Origin: Hoylesella loescheii DSM 19665 = JCM 12249 = ATCC 15930
GTDB lineage: Bacteria; Bacteroidota; Bacteroidia; Bacteroidales; Bacteroidaceae
Direction of reading: 5' to 3'
DNA: 64,000 nt
Assembly: GCF_000378085.1 (NCBI RefSeq)
Contig: NZ_KB899212.1
Location: 1-64,000 of the forward strand
In this document: one piece after another, positions 54,854 through 63,865 of the stretch
How the letters are laid out: every line of letters begins with the position of its first letter
How positions within the stretch are numbered: position 1 is the stretch's first letter
The notes under the pieces: model-generated
What the model saw: only the letters and a program-made list of their open reading frames with translations
Told to the model about the DNA's origin: nothing
The model's database searches: none
Program-made: the position numbers and the translations under genes

Positions 54854-54926
54854 GCGGAAATAGCTCAGTTGGTAGAGCACAACCTTGCCAAGGTTGGGGT
54901 CGCGAGTTCGAGTCTCGTTTTCCGCT
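54854..54926 (+). tRNA. tRNA-Gly (anticodon GCC)
   Basis: A 73-base cloverleaf. Acceptor arms GCGGAAA and TTTCCGC pair fully. The D-arm has AGCTCAGTTGGTAGAGC. The anticodon stem CAACC/GGTTG encloses GCC at 54887-54889, and the T-arm has GTTCGAGTC. CCA is not encoded. Confidence 0.96.
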
Positions 54927-54952
54927 CAAAGCCAAAGAAAGGCCAATGAGAT

Positions 54953-55038
54953 GCCGCAATGGTGGAATTGGTAGACACGAGGGACTTAAAATCCCTTGGC
55001 CAGTAATGGCTGTGCGGGTTCGAGTCCCGCTCGCGGCA
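54953..55038 (+). tRNA. tRNA-Leu (anticodon TAA)
   Basis: An 86-base class II tRNA with a long variable arm. The anticodon TAA is at 54987-54989 within the AGGGA/TCCCT stem. The T-stem GCGGG/CCCGC is perfect. The acceptor stem GCCGCAA/TCGCGGC has one A-C mismatch at the sixth pair. It lies 26 bases after tRNA-Gly. Confidence 0.94.
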
Positions 55039-55062
55039 CACCTTCTAAACACTTTATCTATT

Positions 55063-56739
55063 ATGAATAAGAATCTAATCCTTACGTTATCAGTGCTTTC
55101 TTCGTTGGCGATGACGTCGTGTTCGAAGCTCGGACCACTGTCAGCCGACAACTTCCAGGTCACTCCGACCCCGTTGGAAGCCAATGGCGGATTGGTATCA
55201 GCAACCATCGATGCCAACTTCCCAGCCAAGTACATGAAGAAGAAAGCCGTAGTTAAGATCATCCCCGAACTGCGTTACGCGGGTGGTCAAGTAGCAACAG
55301 GCGAAGGCGCAACCTTCCAAGGCGAGAAAGCAATGGCCAATGGACAGCAGGTGCCTTACAAAATGGGCGGTCGCTATTCCATGAAGACCGACTTCAACTA
55401 CGTGCCTGACATGATCAAGAGCGACCTCTACCTCACTTTCGACGCTCGAAAGGGTAAGAAAAAGGTGGACATCCCTGCCGTGAAAGTTTCTTACGGCGTG
55501 TTGTCTACGTCGCAACTCTACAAAGAAGCAATGGCCAACGACGGTCTTTGCATTGCACCCGACAGCTTCCAACGCATCAAGGCACAGAAGCAAGAGGCTA
55601 ACATCAAGTTCCTTATCAACCAAGCCAACCTTCGTAAAACCGAGCTGAAGAACAACTCAGTTACCGAATTTGTGAAGATGCTGAAGCAGATTAACGCCGA
55701 CCGCGAGAAACTAAACTTGCGCAATGTAGAAGTTAACGCTTACGCTTCGCCCGAAGGTGGTTTCACCATCAACGACAAGTTGGCCGCTAAACGCCAAACA
55801 ACGGGTGAAGGTTACGTAAAGGGACAACTCAAGCAGAATAAGATTCAGACCTCTGTTGACGCTCGTTACACGGCTCAAGACTGGGAAGGCTTCCAAGAAT
55901 TGGTACAGGCATCCGACCTACAAGATAAGGCCGTTATCTTGCGCGTGTTGTCAATGTACAAGGATCCTGAAGAGCGTGAGCGCCAAATACGTAACATGAG
56001 CGAAGGCTTCCGCGAACTGGCCACTGGCATTTTGCCAGAACTTCGTCGCGCACGTCTTACCATCAACTACGAAGTTGTTGGTCGTAGCGATGAGCAAATC
56101 AAAGAACAATTTGCTGCTGACCCAACTCAACTCAGCTCAGAAGAAATTCTTTACAATGCTACGCTCACAGACAATGCCAACGAAAAGACTAACATCTATA
56201 AGAAGGCAACCGAACTTTACGATCAAGATTATCGTGCCTACAACAACCTTGGTGTGCTAGCTATGCAAGCTGGTAACTTGGCTGAGGCTCGCACTTACTT
56301 CCAAAAGGCTTTGGCTACTTCGCCAAACGCTGCCGAAGCAAATGCTAACTTGGGTATGGTTGCTCTCTACGAAGGCAACATCTCTGAAGCTGAAACGCTT
56401 ATCGCTAAAGCTCAAGAGGCTAACGACATCAACAAGGCCGTAGGCGCACTTAACATCGCCAAGGGCAACTACTCGCTGGCTGAATCTACATTGGGCAGCT
56501 ACGAGAGCAACATGTCGGCTCTTGCCAAGCTGATGAACAAGAACTACGAAGGCGCGCTCACTACTTTGAAGAATGTGAAGCACCCCGATGCAGTTACCGA
56601 TTACCTGATGGCAGTGGTTTATGCACGCCAAGGTAACAACGCAGATGCTAGCACTGCACTGCAAGCTGCTACCGCTAAGGACGCTCGTCTGGCTCAACGT
56701 GCAGCCGTAGACCTCGAGTTCGCCAACGTGAACAAGTAA
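55063..56739 (+). CDS. Lipoprotein with OmpA-like and TPR domains
   Basis: The 558-residue protein starts MNKNLILTLSVLSSLAMTSC with lipobox Cys20. A beta-rich N-terminal half (about residues 25-190) is followed by an OmpA-like segment (VEVNAYASPEGGFTINDKLA, about 225-245). C-terminal tetratricopeptide repeats (YRAYNNLGVLAMQAGNLAEA and AEANANLGMVALYEGNISEA, about 385-440) follow. It probably binds peptidoglycan or scaffolds an envelope complex. The ATG at 55063 is used because the longer frame from 54763 crosses both tRNA genes. It may be transcribed from the tRNA promoter. Confidence 0.88.
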   Translation: MNKNLILTLSVLSSLAMTSCSKLGPLSADNFQVTPTPLEANGGLVSATIDANFPAKYMKKKAVVKIIPELRYAGGQVATGEGATFQGEKAMANGQQVPYKMGGRYSMKTDFNYVPDMIKSDLYLTFDARKGKKKVDIPAVKVSYGVLSTSQLYKEAMANDGLCIAPDSFQRIKAQKQEANIKFLINQANLRKTELKNNSVTEFVKMLKQINADREKLNLRNVEVNAYASPEGGFTINDKLAAKRQTTGEGYVKGQLKQNKIQTSVDARYTAQDWEGFQELVQASDLQDKAVILRVLSMYKDPEERERQIRNMSEGFRELATGILPELRRARLTINYEVVGRSDEQIKEQFAADPTQLSSEEILYNATLTDNANEKTNIYKKATELYDQDYRAYNNLGVLAMQAGNLAEARTYFQKALATSPNAAEANANLGMVALYEGNISEAETLIAKAQEANDINKAVGALNIAKGNYSLAESTLGSYESNMSALAKLMNKNYEGALTTLKNVKHPDAVTDYLMAVVYARQGNNADASTALQAATAKDARLAQRAAVDLEFANVNK

Positions 56740-56806
56740 TAATCGCACATCGAACGGCCATTATGGCCACGATGATTGAAGGGTTAACAATTTGCATTAA
56801 GTCACT

Positions 56807-57892
56807 ATGACATCGATATCTTCTATATGCATCATGCTGAAAGGTTTCGTTAGTAGGGCTTGGCTGATTGTTAACCCTTCTCCTTTTAAAGGTGTAAGGG
56901 CTGGCTTCGTTGCTGCAACGCTTGCACTTTTGCTCGCTGCATGTGGTGTAGACGGCAAACGCTTCAGGGTTGAAGGACGTTTCCTGAACCTCAATCGTGG
57001 CGAATTTTACGTGTATAGTACCAACGGACTCATCGATGGTATCGACACCGTGAAACTCGAAGGCGGACGTTTTACCTACGATATCCCTTGCGAACGCGAG
57101 GGGACGCTTGTCATGGTGTTCCCCAATTTCTCTGAACAGCCCATCTTTGCACAACCAGGAAAGAGCGTAGACATTGAGGGCGACGCATCTCACTTGAAGG
57201 AATTAACCGTAAAAGGAACCAAAGACAACAAGCTGATGAATCAGTTTCGCGAGGCCATTGTCAACGCTTCGCCTCCGCAGGTGGCAAAAATAGCTGCCAT
57301 GTTTGCGGCTGATAACCCCACATCGCTTGTGTCCGTTTATCTTGTTAGACGGTATTTCATCACCACGCCAACGCCTAATTATAAGGAGGCCGAACGCTTG
57401 GTGAAGTTGCTTTTGGCACAACAGCCAAAGAATGGAGAGTTAAACCGCATGCAAACGCTTATATCCACATTGGCCAAAACCTCTGTGGGTGCACCGCTGC
57501 CAGCCTTTCAGGCTCGTTCCACAAAGGGCGAAAAGGTTAGTCAACAGCCCTATAACAAAGCTGCGGTGGCCGTGTTCAACGTATGGAGTACAACCAATAT
57601 GCAGAGCATGGAGATACAACGCATGCTCAAACAGAAGGTGCGCGAATCCAAAGGTAAGCTGCAAGTGGTAAGCCTTTGTGTAGATCCCATTCTGCGCGAG
57701 TGCAACGATGTACTGCAACGCGACTCCATTTCGTGGCCCAATATCTGCGATGGCGCGATGTTCGAGGGCGATGTGGCTAAGAAGTTAGGCATATACACCG
57801 TGCCGTTTAACATCCTATTGAAAAACGGGAAAATAATAGCCAGAGACCTTGATAATAACCAATTGAAAGAACAACTCGACAAATTGCTCTGA
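56807..57892 (+). CDS. DUF4369 and thioredoxin-fold lipoprotein without CxxC
   Basis: The 361-residue protein has a lipoprotein signal (GFVAATLALLLAAC). A DUF4369-like beta domain (FRVEGRFLNLNRGEFYVYS, about residues 53-150) and a C-terminal thioredoxin-like domain (about 225-361) follow. The usual W-C-x-x-C is replaced by NVWSTTNMQSM, so no redox pair remains, while the cis-proline loop (YTVPFNILL) is kept. Start choice is uncertain: ATG codons at 56807 and 56834 both precede a long N-region. It may be a binding or structural relative of the TlpA/ResA group. Confidence 0.8.
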   Translation: MTSISSICIMLKGFVSRAWLIVNPSPFKGVRAGFVAATLALLLAACGVDGKRFRVEGRFLNLNRGEFYVYSTNGLIDGIDTVKLEGGRFTYDIPCEREGTLVMVFPNFSEQPIFAQPGKSVDIEGDASHLKELTVKGTKDNKLMNQFREAIVNASPPQVAKIAAMFAADNPTSLVSVYLVRRYFITTPTPNYKEAERLVKLLLAQQPKNGELNRMQTLISTLAKTSVGAPLPAFQARSTKGEKVSQQPYNKAAVAVFNVWSTTNMQSMEIQRMLKQKVRESKGKLQVVSLCVDPILRECNDVLQRDSISWPNICDGAMFEGDVAKKLGIYTVPFNILLKNGKIIARDLDNNQLKEQLDKLL

Positions 57893-57907
57893 AAACTTAA
57901 CCCATCT

Positions 57908-59455
57908 ATGCTTGTCAAAACCTACTGCGCGGCGGTAAACGGACTGAACGTTACCACCGTTACCGTGGAGGTGAACCTCGTGAAGGGCATGTTATACCAT
58001 TTCACAGGCCTTGGTGACGAGGCCGTGCGCGAAGGTCGCGACCGTATTTCGTCGGCTATTCAATATAATAACATGCGTTTCCCGCGGGCCGATATCACCG
58101 TGAACATGGCGCCTGCTGACCTCCGTAAAGAGGGCAGCAGCTTCGATTTGCCATTGGCTATCGCCATCTTAGCTGCCGATAGCCAATTGCCAGCCGACAA
58201 TCTGGATAAGTTTATGATGGTGGGCGAACTTAGTTTAGATGGCACTTTGCAGCCCATCAAGGGTGCATTGCCCATCGCCATTAGGGCCAGGGCCGAAAAG
58301 TTCAAGGGACTTTTGGTACCAAAGGCCAACGTGCGCGAAGCTGCCGTGGTGAACAATCTCGACGTTTACGGTATGGAGAACATTATCGATGTGGTGAATT
58401 TCCTTTCGGGGAAGGCGCAATTCGAGCCTACCGTCATCGATACACGCAAGGAATTTTACGAGCAACAATATCGTTTCGACCTCGATTTTGCCGACGTTCG
58501 CGGGCAAGAGAACGTTAAACGCGCCATGGAAGTTGCTGCGGCAGGTTCGCACAATCTAATTATGGTGGGTCCGCCAGGCTCTGGTAAGTCGATGATGGCT
58601 AAGCGCCTGCCCTCAATCTTGCCACCGTTGTCGCTGGGCGAGAGCCTCGAAACCACGCAGATACACAGTGTTGCGGGTAAGTTAGGCAAAGGAATGTCGC
58701 TCATTTCGCAGCGTCCGTTTCGCGCTCCACACCATACCATCTCCGAAGTAGCCCTCGTTGGCGGTGGCGCAACACCTCAACCGGGTGAGATTTCGTTGGC
58801 CCACAATGGCGTTTTATTTGCGGATGAGCTACCCGAGTTTAATAAAACCACCCTCGAAGTACTTCGTCAGCCGCTCGAAGACCGCAAAATAACCATCTCG
58901 CGTGCCAAATACACCATCGAATATCCCTGTTCCTTCATGTTCGTGGCTTCGATGAACCCCTGTCCTTGCGGCTATTATGGCGACCCAACGCACCATTGCG
59001 TGTGCATGCCGGGCCAAATTCAGCGCTACATGAACAAAATAAGTGGACCGCTACTCGACCGTATCGACATTCAAGTAGAAATCACGCCCGTTCCATTTAA
59101 AGACATTTCGCAGGCTGCCCAGGGTGAATCTAGTTCCGTAATACGTGAGCGTGTTATCCGTGCACGCCAAATGCAGGAGCAGCGATTTAAGGAAGTGAAG
59201 GGCGTTTACAGTAATGCGCAGATGAGTGAACGTATGATTCACCTCTTTGCCGAACCTGATGCAGAGGGCATCGAGCTGCTACGCACGGCCATGGAGCGCC
59301 TAAGTCTATCGGCAAGAGCCTACAACCGCATTTTAAAAGTGGCGCGAACCATCGCCGATCTCGAACAAAGCGAAACCGTTAAGTCGCAACATCTGGCCGA
59401 AGCCATCAGTTACAGAAATCTCGATAGGGGTGACTGGGCCGAGCGAGGACTTTAG
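57908..59455 (+). CDS. comM: YifB/ComM family Mg-chelatase-like AAA ATPase
   Basis: In naturally competent bacteria ComM is a helicase that helps branch migration during integration of incoming DNA. The 515-residue protein has the ChlI-like N-domain (SSFDLPLAIAILAADSQLP), Walker A GPPGSGKSMMAKRLPS (about residue 220), Walker B LFADELPEF and the C-terminal Mg-chelatase domain ending YRNLDRGDW. Length is normal. It starts 15 bases after the thioredoxin-fold gene. Its last 117 or so bases are duplicated downstream at 59925-60042. Confidence 0.93.
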   Translation: MLVKTYCAAVNGLNVTTVTVEVNLVKGMLYHFTGLGDEAVREGRDRISSAIQYNNMRFPRADITVNMAPADLRKEGSSFDLPLAIAILAADSQLPADNLDKFMMVGELSLDGTLQPIKGALPIAIRARAEKFKGLLVPKANVREAAVVNNLDVYGMENIIDVVNFLSGKAQFEPTVIDTRKEFYEQQYRFDLDFADVRGQENVKRAMEVAAAGSHNLIMVGPPGSGKSMMAKRLPSILPPLSLGESLETTQIHSVAGKLGKGMSLISQRPFRAPHHTISEVALVGGGATPQPGEISLAHNGVLFADELPEFNKTTLEVLRQPLEDRKITISRAKYTIEYPCSFMFVASMNPCPCGYYGDPTHHCVCMPGQIQRYMNKISGPLLDRIDIQVEITPVPFKDISQAAQGESSSVIRERVIRARQMQEQRFKEVKGVYSNAQMSERMIHLFAEPDAEGIELLRTAMERLSLSARAYNRILKVARTIADLEQSETVKSQHLAEAISYRNLDRGDWAERGL

Positions 59456-59477
59456 TTACAATAATAATCAATGAGTA

Positions 59478-59753
59478 ATGGTATTTGTGTATTTAATGAA
59501 TAATAAGAAGGATTTGAACCTCCAAGTGGTTCAAGAGCATGTTGAACATCTGCGCACTTTAGATCAAGAGGGGCGCTTGGTTCTCTGCGGACCTTTTGCC
59601 GACTATCCTGGGGGTATGGTTGTTTTCAGAGCCGACTCTGAAGAAGAAGCATTGAGAATAGCCGAAAGCGATCCTTTTATTGCCTCAGGCTTTAAAACAT
59701 TCGAGCTTCGCACACTCGAAGTGGCAAATGCTGATAATAACTATTTACTATAA
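59478..59753 (+). CDS. YciI family protein
   Basis: A 91-residue ferredoxin-like protein. EHVEHLRTLDQEGRLVLCGPF and ESDPFIASGFKTFELRT match the YciI core, including the conserved His (EH) and Asp-Pro-Phe. Members are small enzymes or dioxygenase-like proteins of mostly unknown role. It sits between comM and a second copy of the comM 3' end. A short unassigned stretch (59754-59924) follows. Confidence 0.85.
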   Translation: MVFVYLMNNKKDLNLQVVQEHVEHLRTLDQEGRLVLCGPFADYPGGMVVFRADSEEEALRIAESDPFIASGFKTFELRTLEVANADNNYLL

Positions 59754-59924
59754 TCATATAAAAGAAAGAATACGCTAGACCATAATTTAGTCGCCGCTTA
59801 TGGATTGTATTGTGGCATGTATTGGAAATATTAAAGAGCATGGAGCGCATAAGATATGCTACGAGAATGATGAGTCGAAATCGGCAGAGTATCAAGAGAT
59901 AGGGGGATGACTATCAGCCATATC

Positions 59925-60042
59925 TTAAAAGTGGCGCGAACCATCGCCGATCTCGAACAAAGCGAAACCGTTAAGTCGCAGCATCTGGCTGAAGCCATCA
60001 GTTACAGAAACCTCGATAGTGGCGACTAGGCCGACCGAGGAA
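59925..60042 (+). pseudogene. Duplicated 3' end of comM
   Basis: This segment repeats 59333-59450 of comM at about 94% (I count about seven differences, among them one that creates TAG at the former Trp codon). It includes TTAAAAGTGGCGCGAACC and the AAAGCGAAACCGTTAAGTCG stretch. It is not expressed as a gene: no start, and it is only the last 39 codons. The two copies form a direct repeat enclosing yciI. Confidence 0.88.
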
Positions 60043-60065
60043 ACTAAAAACAGCTACCACTAACG

Positions 60066-60860
60066 ATGAAAATTGTATGTATTAAAGGTGGGTTGGGCAA
60101 CCAACTTTTCGAATATTGTCGCTATCATGGTTTGCTAAGGCAGCACAGCAACCATGGCGTTTACCTGCATTACGACCGTCGTAGAACCAAGCAACATGGT
60201 GGCGTGTGGCTCGATAAGGCTTTTCTGATAACGCTTCCCACCGAACCTTGGCGAGTGAAACTTATGGTGATGGCGTTGAAAATGTTGCGTAAGCTCCACC
60301 TTTTCAAGCGTCTTTACCGTGAAGATGACCCACGAGCCGTGCTCATCGACGATTATTCGCAGCACAAACAGTTTATAGCCAACGCTGCCGTGATACTGAA
60401 TTTCCGCCCGTATGCGCAACTCGACTATGTAGACGAGATAACGTCTGAACCCTTTGCCGTAAGCGTTCATGTGCGCCGTGGCGACTATCTGCTGCCCGTT
60501 AACAAAGCTAATTTCGGTGTTTGTTCGGTCCACTATTACCTCTCGGCTGCCGTTACTGTGCGCGAACGCCATCCCGATGCACGCTTCTTCGTCTTCTCCG
60601 ACGATATAGAGTGGGCCAAAATGAACCTCAACTTGCCCAATTGCGTGTTCGTGGAGCATGCTCAACCACAGCCCGATCATGCCGATCTCTACCTCATGTC
60701 ACTCTGCAAGGGCCACATCATCGCCAATTCCACCTTCAGTTTTTGGGGTGCCTACCTCTCAAGGGGTTCATCGGCCATCGCCATTTACCCCAAGCAGTGG
60801 TTCGCCGAACCCACATGGAACGCCCCCGACATCTTCCCACGGCATTGGATCGCTTTGTAA
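60066..60860 (+). CDS. Glycosyltransferase family 11, alpha-1,2-fucosyltransferase-like
   Basis: The 264-residue protein starts MKIVCIKGGLGNQLFEYCRY, the family's GDP-fucose-binding opening. It has VSVHVRRGDYLLPV, the HxRRGDY motif, in the middle. Later motifs are FFVFSDDIEWAKMNL and ANSTFSFWGAYLS, also GT11 landmarks. It likely adds fucose to a surface polysaccharide or lipopolysaccharide. No polysaccharide cluster is next to it, so it stands alone downstream of the duplicated comM end. Length is slightly short for the family (about 280-300). Confidence 0.9.
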   Translation: MKIVCIKGGLGNQLFEYCRYHGLLRQHSNHGVYLHYDRRRTKQHGGVWLDKAFLITLPTEPWRVKLMVMALKMLRKLHLFKRLYREDDPRAVLIDDYSQHKQFIANAAVILNFRPYAQLDYVDEITSEPFAVSVHVRRGDYLLPVNKANFGVCSVHYYLSAAVTVRERHPDARFFVFSDDIEWAKMNLNLPNCVFVEHAQPQPDHADLYLMSLCKGHIIANSTFSFWGAYLSRGSSAIAIYPKQWFAEPTWNAPDIFPRHWIAL

Positions 60861-61102
60861 ACGATGATGAGAACTATAAGATAATCTCTATATTCGACCA
60901 CAATTAAGGCCGGGTTCTAAAAGGGTGATACATCTCGGGGTATGTTACCGAACACAGTATTCTACCCCACCACCTACGCCCTTTTGGGTCTCATGGATGT
61001 GGTATTTAAGAATATGATTGTCGTGCAGCCTGTGGTTTGAGGGTATTTTGACGTTGAAAAGAAGAAACTATCATGTCTAACTTTAACATATAAGCGTAAA
61101 AA

Positions 61103-61609
61103 ATGGATACTAAAGAAAACAAAAAGAGCAAGCTTTACATCGATGACAGCTATGACTTACAATTGGTTAGCAAGTTGCATCCTGCACTTAGATGGGTCTT
61201 AATGTTGCCAATAGGATTTCTCGCAATACTTCTTGTGCAGCTGGCATACGGGTTCGTGTTCAACAAATTGCTTTCGAACTTCGACACAAGTAGTGTTTTC
61301 AGCATCATTGTCAATAGCATATTCATGGCAATGAAGTATTGTGTCTTCGTTGTTGCGATGGTAGGAGTGGCTCCTGTCATAAGGGCTAACAAGTTCCTGG
61401 CTTCAATAGTCTGTGCCTTCATTGCAGTGATTGTTTGCCTGGGAAGCACATTTTTTCTGTTTTCTAAGGCCGATTCCGTAGATTGGCCAATGCTTATTGC
61501 CACGGGCTGTGCATCTTTATTAGGCATAATATGGGCTTCATGGAATGTTCGCTCAGTAACTTCCAAACCATTAACTACAACGCAAGACGACGACGGCCCT
61601 AAGCAATAA
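61103..61609 (+). CDS. Membrane protein of unknown function
   Basis: A 168-residue protein with four hydrophobic segments at about residues 30-52, 65-90, 96-118 and 127-145. Both ends are polar and charged (MDTKENKKSK and TTTQDDDGPKQ). No family signature is seen. It is 242 bases after the fucosyltransferase; the gap contains nothing I can name. Confidence 0.65.
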   Translation: MDTKENKKSKLYIDDSYDLQLVSKLHPALRWVLMLPIGFLAILLVQLAYGFVFNKLLSNFDTSSVFSIIVNSIFMAMKYCVFVVAMVGVAPVIRANKFLASIVCAFIAVIVCLGSTFFLFSKADSVDWPMLIATGCASLLGIIWASWNVRSVTSKPLTTTQDDDGPKQ

Positions 61610-61787
61610 AACCGATCAAGGATACTTCTAGAAAATACCATTGATGGATTTACAGGACGGTTCTAAGAATTATTTTCTATGGGTTTTAGGCTTGTTTGTG
61701 CACGCCCCACACTTTTTCTCCCTTATTCCAGTCAATTTTGGTATCATAAGAAATTCGTCCCTCTCCCTCTGTTAATAAATATGTAAA

Positions 61788-61820
61788 TTGCAAAAAACAC
61801 AAAGAAAAGGCGTATCTTTG
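61788..61820 (+). promoter_or_regulatory. Possible promoter upstream of the M20 dipeptidase
   Basis: TTG (61788-61790) and TATCTTTG (61813-61820) are 22 bases apart, slightly long for the consensus. It would give a leader of about 365 bases before the ATG at 62191. The 65-codon frame at 61826-62023 has no family features. No other gene is supported in 61610-62190. Confidence 0.4.
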
Positions 61821-62190
61821 AACCAATGTGGGGGTTGAGGCTGGGCCTAGAAGCTGCTCTTTGCAAGCTGAAAGTTCATCGTTTCGTTCCATTCCCTTTC
61901 CTTTTGTGCGAAAATGGCGTGCTAATGCCATCGCAAGAAGCAGAAAACAGGCACGAAAACGACACTCGTTACCCTACACAAACGGTTGAGAAAACGATGC
62001 GAAAACAATCGGAAAACCCATGAACATCCACACGGATAATCCGATCATAGCGGTCAGACGAGTAAAGGATGCAGGGCATCAAACATGCCATGCAAATGCA
62101 ACAAACGACTAAATCCCACACATCGACTGAACCCATAGCTCGTGGTTCGAGCCAAAACCTAGACAGAATTTTCCCTAAATCACTAATAAG

Positions 62191-63549
62191 ATGATAAAGA
62201 AGTATATTCAAGAGAACGAAGAACGTATGCTCGATGAGCTTTTTAGCCTTATCCGCATACCCAGTGTTAGCGCCCAGCAGGCGCACAAACCTGACATGCA
62301 ACGTTGTGCCGAAAGGTGGAAAGAGTTGTTGTTGATGGCTGGAGTAGACCGCGCCGAGGTGATGCCTTCTGATGGCAATCCCATGGTTTACGGTGAAAAG
62401 ATGGTCGATCCCAATGCCAAAACCGTGCTTATTTACGGTCACTATGACGTTATGCCCGCAGAACCTTTCGAGCTTTGGAACAGCGAACCTTTCGAAGCAG
62501 AGGTGCGCGACGGACGCATTTGGGCACGTGGGGCCGACGATGATAAGGGCCAATCGTTCATCCAAGCTAAGGCTTTCGAGTACGTTGCGAAAAACAACCT
62601 GCTGAAACATAACATCAAATTCATCCTCGAAGGTGAAGAGGAAGTGGGCTCGCCCAGTCTTGGCGCATTCATCGAGAAACATAAAGAACTGCTGAAATGC
62701 GACGTGATACTGGTTTCGGACACTAGTATGATTGGCGAAGACATACCTACACTCACCACTGGACTTCGTGGAATTGCCTACTGGCAGATAGAAGTTACGG
62801 GGCCAAACCGCGACGTTCACTCTGGACATTACGGTGGAGCCATCGCCAATCCCATCAATGTGTTGTGCAAACTCATTGCCGATGCCACCAACGAAGACGG
62901 CAGAATACTCTTCCCCGGCTTCTATGATAAGGTGGAAGAGGCCAGCGACGACGAGCGTAAGATGCTCGCCAGCATACCGCTAGACCTTGAAGGCTATAAG
63001 AAATCCATTGAAGTTGACGAGCTGTTTGGTGAAAAAGGCTACTCAACACTTGAGCGTACGGGCTTCCGTCCTTCGTTCGACGTGTGCGGAATTTGGGGCG
63101 GATACACGGGCGATGGTGCTAAAACGGTTATCGCCTCTAAGGCTTACGCCAAGCTTTCATGCCGATTGGTACCGCATCAAGACTATAAGGAGATTGGCCA
63201 ACTGGTAAGCGACTACTTCAAACGCGTTGCACCCAAGTCGGTTAAGGTAGACATCAAGTTCCTACATGGTGGTCAGGGCTACGTATGTCCCATTGATATG
63301 CCTGCCTACAAGGCTGCCGAGCGTGGTGTTGAAATGGTGTTTGGCAAACGTCCTTTGGCTGCTCGCTTGGGCGGAAGCATACCCATCATTTCCACTTTCG
63401 AGCAAATTCTGGGTGTTAAAACCATCCTCATGGGCTTCGGTTTAGAGTCTAACGCTATCCACTCGCCCAACGAAAACATGCCACTAAGCATGTTCCGCAA
63501 GGGTATCGAGGCTGTGGTTAACTTCCATCTGGAGTATGATAAGCTCTAA
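62191..63549 (+). CDS. M20 family dipeptidase
   Basis: A 452-residue zinc peptidase. Metal ligands are His84 and the bridging region in YGHYDVMPAE (Asp86), the GADDDKGQSF stretch, EGEEEVGSPSL (catalytic Glu and ligand) and SDTSM. The lid domain follows (ATLSGPNRDVHSGHYGG-like TGPNRDVHSGHYGGA, about residues 209-224). The C-terminal His is in NAIHSPNENM. No signal peptide, so it is cytoplasmic and likely cleaves dipeptides. Size and motifs fit the dipeptidase branch of M20A. Confidence 0.93.
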   Translation: MIKKYIQENEERMLDELFSLIRIPSVSAQQAHKPDMQRCAERWKELLLMAGVDRAEVMPSDGNPMVYGEKMVDPNAKTVLIYGHYDVMPAEPFELWNSEPFEAEVRDGRIWARGADDDKGQSFIQAKAFEYVAKNNLLKHNIKFILEGEEEVGSPSLGAFIEKHKELLKCDVILVSDTSMIGEDIPTLTTGLRGIAYWQIEVTGPNRDVHSGHYGGAIANPINVLCKLIADATNEDGRILFPGFYDKVEEASDDERKMLASIPLDLEGYKKSIEVDELFGEKGYSTLERTGFRPSFDVCGIWGGYTGDGAKTVIASKAYAKLSCRLVPHQDYKEIGQLVSDYFKRVAPKSVKVDIKFLHGGQGYVCPIDMPAYKAAERGVEMVFGKRPLAARLGGSIPIISTFEQILGVKTILMGFGLESNAIHSPNENMPLSMFRKGIEAVVNFHLEYDKL

Positions 63550-63640
63550 GTAGTAAGTGGTAAGGTAGTAAAGTAGTAAGTTGTAAGGAGTAAGTTTTGA
63601 GGAGTTAAAGGAGTTAAGGAGTAAAGAAGTTAAGCCAAAA
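63550..63640. repeat. AG/T-rich degenerate repeat after the dipeptidase gene
   Basis: Variants of AGTAAG, GGTAAG and AGTTAAGG repeat for about 90 bases directly after the stop codon. It resembles the purine-rich tract at 9826-9966 in style and position (3' of a gene). Confidence 0.65.
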
Positions 63641-63813
63641 GCATTGCTAATTTGCGCTGGTTTCTCGTAACCTCGTTTGCTTGCTCACAGGTCCGCTTGT
63701 TAACTCATCCACTTGTCACGCTCCCGCTTGCGCCGCATTACTCCCAATCTCGCTGCTAAACTCCACATCCACATAACGCTATTCACTCCCCTCTCCCCAT
63801 TGGAGAGGGGGCA

Positions 63814-63840
63814 GGGAGTGAGGCTTCCTCACTCCCTTTT
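63814..63840 (+). terminator. Rho-independent terminator
   Basis: GGGAGTGAGG-CTT-CCTCACTCCC is a perfect 10-bp stem followed by TTTTCTTTT. A CCCCTCTCC/GGAGAGGGG hairpin lies just before it (63788-63810). It separates the dipeptidase from the SGNH gene. Confidence 0.7.
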
Positions 63841-63865
63841 CTTTTCCCCCTTTTACCTGTAAACG

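Noticed and set aside
54763..55062. Upstream extension of the OmpA/TPR lipoprotein
   Set aside because: The extension translates the two tRNA genes; the lipoprotein signal begins at 55063.
54696..55262. 188-codon minus-strand frame
   Set aside because: It runs antisense across two tRNA genes and the lipoprotein start.
61969..62829. 286-codon minus-strand frame overlapping the dipeptidase start
   Set aside because: It mirrors the conserved N-terminal part of the M20 enzyme and has no motif of its own.
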